NCBI GenBank assembly: GCA_964443415.1
Contig: CAYUDC010000023.1
Location: 1-28,432 of the forward strand
Source: B1 sp964443415
GTDB lineage: Bacteria; Bacteroidota; Bacteroidia; UKL13-3
Length of the DNA stretch: 28,432 nt
Direction of reading: 5' to 3'
Translations under genes and position numbers: made by a program
The notes under the pieces: model-generated
What the model was told of the DNA's origin: nothing
The model's input: only the letters and a program-made list of their open reading frames with translations
Databases searched by the model: none
In this document: positions 23,150 to 28,432 of the stretch, piece after piece
Numbering within the stretch: position 1 is the first letter of the stretch
How the letters are laid out: each line of letters opens with the position of its first letter

Positions 23150-23566
23150 ATGAATAACCAATCTATTGATTCGCAAAAGGCACCAGAGCCTGTTGGTCAT
23201 TATCCGCATGCCAGACGTGTTGGAAATTTATTGTTTTTATCTGGAGTGGGTCCGAGAGAACGTGGTACTAAAAAAATTCCTGGTGTAGAACTAGATGAGC
23301 AAGGCAATATCATTAGTTATGACATCGAAGCTCAATGTCGTTCTGTGTTTAATAATATTAAGAACATCCTAGAAGATGCAGGTAGCAGTTGGCAAAACAT
23401 GGTAGATGTTACGGTATTCTTAACCAACATGAAAGACGATTTTAAAACATATAACCGTTTGTGGGCAGAGTATTTTGCAGAAAACCCACCTTGCAGAACC
23501 ACAATTGAGATTAACTGTTTACCCACGCCCATTGCCATAGAGTTAAAAGTAATAGCAACTATTTAA
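23150..23566 (+). CDS. RidA/YjgF-family enamine/imine deaminase (2-aminomuconate deaminase-like)
   Basis: This 138-residue protein has the RidA trimer-fold pattern: the N-terminal GHYPHARRVGNLLFLSGVGP, then a helix with AQCRSVFNNIKNILEDAGSS, VDVTVFLTNMKDDFKTYNRLWAEYF, and the C-terminal CRTTIEINCLPTPIAIELKVIA. In the last stretch Arg116 is the substrate-carboxylate-binding Arg and Glu131 is the conserved acid. The extended loop GPRERGTKKIPGVELDEQGNI is found in 2-aminomuconate deaminases of the kynurenine route, so either that role or general scavenging of reactive enamines from PLP enzymes is possible. No kynurenine-pathway gene is next to it. It follows the polysaccharide locus by 20 bases and has its own promoter-like box. 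A link to the PLP aminotransferase of the locus is conceivable but unproven. Confidence 0.88.
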   Translation: MNNQSIDSQKAPEPVGHYPHARRVGNLLFLSGVGPRERGTKKIPGVELDEQGNIISYDIEAQCRSVFNNIKNILEDAGSSWQNMVDVTVFLTNMKDDFKTYNRLWAEYFAENPPCRTTIEINCLPTPIAIELKVIATI

Positions 23567-23815
23567 TGGCTGCATAACAAACTAGCAATAAATTTAGTTT
23601 TATTAAAATTTGATTAAGAGTTAAGTGAAATGGTATGGCGCTTAAGCGCTGAAATGACAAGGGTTTCGAGTAAAATGTATCTTTTAAAGTACAATGATTA
23701 TTTTTAAAAAATATTCTATTGAATACGTGATATTTAAAAACTATTTTTTACTTAATTAAAACCTTTTTTTAGACATCGTAGTTTTTCAGGGGTCGATTTA
23801 TAAACCCTAAAAACT
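23567..23815 (+). other. AT-rich intergenic region before the giant surface-protein gene
   Basis: These 249 bases encode nothing I can support. They are very AT-rich, with several A- and T-runs, and contain a perfect 12-base palindrome GCGCTTAAGCGC at 23638-23649. No exact TAnnTTTG box lies close to the ATG at 23816, so the promoter of the giant gene is not resolved. The bases just before the start (TAAACCCTAAAAACT) are A-rich, as is common for leaders in this phylum, with no Shine-Dalgarno site. Confidence 0.5.
23638..23649. repeat. Perfect 12-base palindrome
   Basis: GCGCTTAAGCGC is an exact inverted repeat without a loop, GC-rich ends in an AT-rich gap, 73 bases after the RidA stop. It could be a binding site for a dimeric regulator or chance; without a loop it is not a good terminator. 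Confidence 0.4.
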
Positions 23816-26800
23816 ATGAATAAAATTTTACCAGGTAAAATTATTGCCTTTTTGTTGTTGTTGGCAACAATTGGTCTTAGGGTGCATGCACAAACCAATA
23901 TCGCACCATCCGCCACGGTAAGTGCATTTGGAAATGCGCAAGCACCCTTTCAATGGAATCAAATCAATGATTTAAACTTTGGTGTATGCGGCACCCAACA
24001 GTCATTTGTTTGGACGCCTACTCCACCTAATGGTACTGAGTGGATGTTATGGGAATGGTCAAGTCCACAAAGAATTCAGAGCATCGTTATTCATCATGCT
24101 CAAACCACTGGTAGATTTTTAGCAGGCGGAACTGTTCAAATTTGGAATGGTAGCACTTATGTAAACGTGCATACCTTTTCTGGCTTAAATCAAGCCAATT
24201 GTGTAAATACAGTTACCCTACCTAATCCGGTTACCAGCACTCAATTAAGAATCACCAATTTTCAAATGGGTGTAACTGGTCAAAATAGTAACCCCAATTT
24301 TAGGGAAATTGAAATTATTGCAGCACCCCCTTCTTTTAATGATGCTGGTGTAGCCAGCATTGATACCCCTGTTACCTTTGCCACTGGTTTGCAACCTGTG
24401 GTGGCACGCATTAGAAATTACGGTTTGAACCAAATCACTAATGTAAACGTAAACTGGGAGCTTAACGGGGTGTCACAAACCCCTGTTTCTTATACCGGAT
24501 TATTAGATACGATTGGCGGTTCAGGAAGTATCACTTCCTTTGTTAACCTTGGTAGTGTTAATTTTGTAAATAATCAATTGTATCGCATCAAGGCTTGGAC
24601 AAGCAGTCCTAATGCACAACCAGATACTATTAATACCAATGACACCATCGTTAGATTACTACGTTCGCCCCTCAACGGAAGTTATACTATTGGAAAGGTA
24701 AATTGTGATTTTTTGACCATCAGTGAGGCGGTAAGTATTTTAACAAATGCTGGTGTTACTGGTCCTGTAGTCTTTAACCTGGCAGACACATTATATGATA
24801 TTTCTACCGGTGAAACATTTCCAATTACCTTAACTTCGGCATCTGGCATGAGCGCCGTAAATACGGTTACCATTAAGCCTTTGTTTGGAAGAGATGTATT
24901 AATTGCACCTAACTTAAGTGCCTCGGTATTTGTGTTAAACAATGCCAGAAACTTTATCATAGATGGAAGGGATACTGCCAGTGCTACAGATAGAAGCTTA
25001 ACTTTACAAAACTTAAACTCAACTTCTGTGGCTGGAATTTTGAACCTTCAAAATGATGCTATTTCGAATATTATTAGAAATACAATATTTAGATTTAATA
25101 GTACGATAACCACCACAGGAGCCATTAACATTCTTGGCTCAAACCAGTTTTTAGGTAATGACAGCAATCAAATTACCAATAACCTTTTTATTAGAAATGC
25201 TGCCGGAACCTATGCAGTGGGTATTCTAGCCTCTGGACAATCTAATGTAGTACAGAATAACAACAATATCATCCATGGTAACGAGTTTAATGGATTTACT
25301 TTTAATGGTATTCAAGTAAATGCTACAAGCAATGGTAATGGTTCGTTCTGGCAAATTACCAATAACAGTTTTTACGACACTTCTTCAACCACTATACAGA
25401 TTTCATCGTGGTCTGCCATTAATTTCACCCCAGGTACTGGTAGTGGATCTTTTGGCAACGTCATTTCAGGCAATTATATAGGAGGAACTCAAGCCTTGGC
25501 TCAAGGAACGCCTCTTGTAAACAATACAAGCACTACTCGTGTGCCTATTCAATTTACCACGAGTGTAGGAGCTTCTAACTTAATTTATGGAAACTTTATA
25601 GGAAACTTTGCCTTTACTTCAACCACCGCCACAAGCATTTTTACAGGTATTCAAGTGTTTGGTGGTGTGGTAAATGTGGATAGCAATACCATAGCCAATA
25701 TTCTTAGTTTTAATAATGCCACACATGTTGGTATCAATGTTTCGGCTTTTGCAAATTATAACATTACCCGCAATCAAATTCACTCGATTCGTCATATCAA
25801 TCCTAGTACAAATGGCGCCATTCGTGGTATTGTTACAAGTTCGGGTCAAACCGTTAATATTTTAAACAACACAATTAAGGGTATTAGAACCAACAGTGGT
25901 ATCACTGGGCAAAATACCGGATCGTCTTTAATTGGAATTAGCAGTCAATCTAGTAGCAACAGTGTTAGAATTGCAGGAAACATGATTGGAACAATAGATG
26001 AGCCGCTTGTAAATGCTCATTTAACTACCTCTAATGTGGGAGTGCATGGTATCATCACTTCGAGCGGAGTAAATTTGATTGAAAATAATATTATCGATGG
26101 TTTGATTTTAGACTCAACTGCGCAAACAACTTTTAGTACTTCTACTGGTGCTTCTATTAATGGAATCTTAAACTTTTCAAGTTTAGCGGGTCAGGTTATA
26201 CGCAATAACACTGTAACGCACTTGTTTCAACGTTCGGCAGCAGCTACGCAAACCAGTCAAATTAATGGTATATGCTATGGTAGTTCTGGATTTACCACTA
26301 TTGAGAACAACATTATTCATAGTTTATTCAGCCGTTCTACGAACACAAGTACAAGTACTTCAGCGGCCTTAAATGGAATTAATATTGCCTCATCTGGAAG
26401 GGTAATCATTTCGGGTAACTACATCGATTCATTGGTGTTGTTACCAGCCACCATCAGTAGCAATCAAGTAAATGGTATGGTGGTGTTTGGAACCAGTGGA
26501 AATATAGTTAGAAATAATACCATCAAGACATTATACAATTCATTTACTTCGTCAAATCCTGGTATTTGCGGTATACAGTATGTTTCATCTATTGTAAACC
26601 AAGTATGTGAGGGTAATACCATTTTTGGATTGGTTAATAGACATGCAGCTTCTACTGGGGCAATTACTGGAATCCGTTATTTAGCCGCTACACAAGCATT
26701 AGATAATATCTCTACTTTAAATAGAAACTTTGTTCATAGTTTTTCATCACTAAGTACTTCAGTAAATACCATCAATGGTATCGAGATAGCTTCTGGTAGC

Positions 26801-28432
26801 ATTACTGCGGCCAACAACATGGTAAGGTTAGGATTCGACACCGCAGGTATTGCTTACGGTAATCAAGTAACCATCAATGGTATTATCGACAATGTGTTTA
26901 GTACCACTACCTTAAATAGGTATTACCATAATACAGTTTATATTGGCGGCAGTCCTGCCTCTGGAACTGCGCAAACTGCTGCATTTAGGGCCGCATTTGC
27001 AGGTTCACAATGGCAAGATATTCGCAATAACATCTTTGTAAATGTAGTAAGTAATACAGGCTCAAGTGGTGTAAACGCTGCTATTGCCTTAACTACTTTG
27101 CCATTGGCACAAAGCATTATCAATTCAAATTTATTATGGGCAGGTTCTGGCTTAACCAATAATTTTATTGGTACGGGCCCAGGCAACGCCACCTCTATGA
27201 CAGGTGCAAATGGTTGGAGGAATCTTAGCAGAACAGAGATCAATGGTATACATGGAAATCCAAATTTTATCAATCCAACAGGGGCTGTAGGTTCAATTAA
27301 CTTGCAACTTCCTTCCTCTAACCTAGCAGAAGGTGCAGGAGATGCTGCGGCTTCGGCTTTGGTTCAAACCGACTATAGCCTTAACGACCGTGCTTTAAAT
27401 ACCCCTGCCGATATAGGTGCTATGTCTTCAGGCACCAATACCTTGTCTGCAGATTCAGTAGCTCCAACTATTGTGTTTACTGCCCTCACCAACACCTCCT
27501 CTTTTAGCAGCAGAACTTTTACTGCTACTATTTCGGAGATTCACAGTGGGGTGCAAGATGGTGCCTTAAGTCCAAAAGTATATTTCAACAAAAACAATGG
27601 AACCTATTTCTCTACCAATGGGGTATTGTTATCTGGTAATCATAGAAATGGTGTTTGGCAATTTACCATAGATAGTGCTACTATTGGTGGTTTTGCTACC
27701 AATGATATCATTAGGTATTATGTTATTGCGCAAGATAGCGTTGGTAATTATGCTAGTTTCCCTGCCTATGCTATAGCAACCAACACAGCCACTGTAGCAC
27801 AAGCACCTGTTACACCTTTACAATATCAAATTTCTTCTCCATTGCCTTCTATCATTACCGTAGGACCAAGTGGATTATTTACCACTTTAACAGGTACCAA
27901 TGGTTTATTTAATGCCATTAACAATAGCTTCTTACAAAGTAATACTACTGTTTTATTAGAAGCAGGTGCCACAATTACAGAAACTGGTGCAATTGGTTTG
28001 AACCCATGGCTCGAAGTAAGTGGTAATACTGTTGGTAACTTTAATTATAGATTAACCATTAGACCTGCAGGTCCGTCTCAAGTTGTGTTAACAGGTAACG
28101 TGTTAAATACAGATGGAATGATTAGAATAAATGGTGCAGACCGAGTAACTATTCTTGGTTATGATACCATGGGTACCGCTAATGACACAAATTTGGTTAT
28201 TAGAAACATCGCAACCAGTCAGCCGGCATTAACCCTATTAAATGACGCTTCAGATAATATTTTTGAATCAGTGATTTTTGAAGGTAGAAATGCTGGAACG
28301 GCTGTTACAACAGGCGGTGTGGTAAGAATCAGTCCAACTTCTATTGCTACCGGTAATGATAATATAAGGTTTACTGGTTGTCATTTTAGAAGAGACATTA
28401 CCAATACAACCATTCCGGGTACACCTGGTATT
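23816..28432 (+). CDS. Giant secreted modular beta-helix surface protein, 5' part (3' end outside window)
   Basis: From the ATG at 23816 the frame stays open for 1539 codons to the window edge, with no stop. Signal peptide: MNKILPGKIIAFLLLLATIG to about Ala25 (VHA-QTN). Residues about 27-168 look like a discoidin (F5/8 type C) domain: NIAPSATVSAFGN, MLWEWSSPQRIQSIVIHH, STQLRITNFQMG and NPNFREIEI. About 175-280 look like a CARDB/Ig-like domain (VASIDTPVTFATGLQPVVAR, then RNYGLNQITNVNVNW). From about 287 a long right-handed beta-helix begins (SYTIGKVNCDFLTISEAV, VTIKPLFGRDVLI, FIIDGRDT) and includes about 12 tandem repeats. It closes with DYSLNDRALNTPADIGAM (about 1188-1205). An Ig-like linker follows (about 1212-1330, starting DSVAPTIVFT), then a second beta-helix starts near 1345. 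Many such proteins end in a type IX secretion sorting domain, which would lie downstream. Likely an adhesin or surface-layer protein; ligand unknown. Confidence 0.88.
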   Translation, partial: MNKILPGKIIAFLLLLATIGLRVHAQTNIAPSATVSAFGNAQAPFQWNQINDLNFGVCGTQQSFVWTPTPPNGTEWMLWEWSSPQRIQSIVIHHAQTTGRFLAGGTVQIWNGSTYVNVHTFSGLNQANCVNTVTLPNPVTSTQLRITNFQMGVTGQNSNPNFREIEIIAAPPSFNDAGVASIDTPVTFATGLQPVVARIRNYGLNQITNVNVNWELNGVSQTPVSYTGLLDTIGGSGSITSFVNLGSVNFVNNQLYRIKAWTSSPNAQPDTINTNDTIVRLLRSPLNGSYTIGKVNCDFLTISEAVSILTNAGVTGPVVFNLADTLYDISTGETFPITLTSASGMSAVNTVTIKPLFGRDVLIAPNLSASVFVLNNARNFIIDGRDTASATDRSLTLQNLNSTSVAGILNLQNDAISNIIRNTIFRFNSTITTTGAINILGSNQFLGNDSNQITNNLFIRNAAGTYAVGILASGQSNVVQNNNNIIHGNEFNGFTFNGIQVNATSNGNGSFWQITNNSFYDTSSTTIQISSWSAINFTPGTGSGSFGNVISGNYIGGTQALAQGTPLVNNTSTTRVPIQFTTSVGASNLIYGNFIGNFAFTSTTATSIFTGIQVFGGVVNVDSNTIANILSFNNATHVGINVSAFANYNITRNQIHSIRHINPSTNGAIRGIVTSSGQTVNILNNTIKGIRTNSGITGQNTGSSLIGISSQSSSNSVRIAGNMIGTIDEPLVNAHLTTSNVGVHGIITSSGVNLIENNIIDGLILDSTAQTTFSTSTGASINGILNFSSLAGQVIRNNTVTHLFQRSAAATQTSQINGICYGSSGFTTIENNIIHSLFSRSTNTSTSTSAALNGINIASSGRVIISGNYIDSLVLLPATISSNQVNGMVVFGTSGNIVRNNTIKTLYNSFTSSNPGICGIQYVSSIVNQVCEGNTIFGLVNRHAASTGAITGIRYLAATQALDNISTLNRNFVHSFSSLSTSVNTINGIEIASGSITAANNMVRLGFDTAGIAYGNQVTINGIIDNVFSTTTLNRYYHNTVYIGGSPASGTAQTAAFRAAFAGSQWQDIRNNIFVNVVSNTGSSGVNAAIALTTLPLAQSIINSNLLWAGSGLTNNFIGTGPGNATSMTGANGWRNLSRTEINGIHGNPNFINPTGAVGSINLQLPSSNLAEGAGDAAASALVQTDYSLNDRALNTPADIGAMSSGTNTLSADSVAPTIVFTALTNTSSFSSRTFTATISEIHSGVQDGALSPKVYFNKNNGTYFSTNGVLLSGNHRNGVWQFTIDSATIGGFATNDIIRYYVIAQDSVGNYASFPAYAIATNTATVAQAPVTPLQYQISSPLPSIITVGPSGLFTTLTGTNGLFNAINNSFLQSNTTVLLEAGATITETGAIGLNPWLEVSGNTVGNFNYRLTIRPAGPSQVVLTGNVLNTDGMIRINGADRVTILGYDTMGTANDTNLVIRNIATSQPALTLLNDASDNIFESVIFEGRNAGTAVTTGGVVRISPTSIATGNDNIRFTGCHFRRDITNTTIPGTPGI
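25640..26830 (+). repeat. About 12 tandem degenerate repeats coding for beta-helix rungs
   Basis: Inside the giant gene, a motif of the form (I/V)-N-G-I-x3-S-S-G-x3-I-x-N-N-x-I-x2-L recurs. The Gly of the 'GI' pair is at 25646, 25730, 25826, 25934, 26048, 26162, 26267, 26375, 26474, 26570, 26669 and 26777, so unit lengths are 84-114 bases (28-38 residues, mean about 34). Clear members are INGICYGSSGFTTIENNIIHSL and LNGINIASSGRVIISGNYID. The units are diverged at DNA level, so they are old. They probably form stacked rungs with variable Ser/Thr-rich loops (for example RSTNTSTSTSAA). Confidence 0.72.

Noticed and set aside
23575..23620. AAATTT inverted repeat after the RidA gene as terminator
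   Set aside because: The stem is only A-T pairs and not followed by a proper T-run; such pairings are expected by chance in AT-rich gaps.
25640..26830. Tandem repeats considered as a CRISPR array or DNA satellite
   Set aside because: Units differ in length and are diverged at DNA level, and the repeat is visible only in the translated frame, so it is a protein solenoid repeat.
24245..27273. Small minus-strand open frames of 62-111 codons opposite the giant gene
   Set aside because: They are antisense shadows of the long + strand frame. They show no family motif and have compositions of low-complexity repeat complement.
1..28432. Mobile elements, integrases, toxin-antitoxin, defence or tRNA genes
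   Set aside because: I read both strands for transposase motifs, terminal inverted repeats, cloverleaf-like segments and defence-gene families, and found none I could support.

Overview
The window is a stretch of chromosome from a member of the Bacteroidota. The support is a SusC/SusD pair at the left end, two kinds of TonB-dependent receptor, lipoproteins with Bacteroidota-style lipoboxes, AT-rich sequence, TAnnTTTG-type promoter elements, mostly weak Shine-Dalgarno sites, and a giant modular beta-helix surface protein of the kind usually exported by the type IX system. I cannot assign a genus. I see no RNA genes, insertion sequences, CRISPR arrays or phage genes.

Region 1 (1-6954, + strand) is one tight operon. 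It runs from the 3' part of a SusC-like receptor through a SusD-like lipoprotein, a small DUF5004-like lipoprotein, a secreted protein built from two copies of one module, and a PAP2 phosphatase, to a GT39 (ArnT/PMT-like) membrane glycosyltransferase. No glycoside hydrolase, sulfatase or peptidase is visible in the part shown. Region 2 (6951-9239, - strand) is a stand-alone TonB-dependent receptor with an N-terminal carboxypeptidase-regulatory-like domain. It is convergent with region 1 and overlaps its last gene by 3-4 bases.

Region 3 (9390-23129, + strand) is a Wzx/Wzy-type surface polysaccharide locus. It encodes a Wza-like exporter with about six SLBB units, a Wzz-like chain-length protein without a kinase domain, and a Wzx-like flippase. 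These are followed by a PLP sugar aminotransferase, a PglD/NeuD-type acetyltransferase, two GT4-type and four GT2-type glycosyltransferases, and a Wzy/WaaL-like polymerase or ligase. The genes are nearly all joined by 4-8 base overlaps or gaps of a few bases. One 110-base gap (21434-21543), with a weak terminator-like hairpin, may split the last two genes into their own unit. The inferred polymer contains an N-acetylated amino sugar, added to a lipid carrier whose starting transferase is not encoded here. A RidA-family gene follows, with a near-ideal promoter element placed on the stop codon of the last glycosyltransferase.

Region 4 (23567-28432) is an AT-rich gap of about 250 bases followed by an open reading frame of at least 1539 codons that leaves the window without a stop. 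It encodes a secreted modular protein: signal peptide, discoidin-like domain, CARDB/Ig-like domain, a long beta-helix with about 12 tandem repeats, an Ig-like linker and the beginning of a second beta-helix. This is the largest gene in the window.

Nothing here is clearly a wholly new system. The most interesting items are the giant repeat protein, the SusCD operon that ends in a lipid phosphatase and a lipid-linked-sugar glycosyltransferase, and the aminotransferase/acetyltransferase pair that predicts the sugar chemistry of the polysaccharide.
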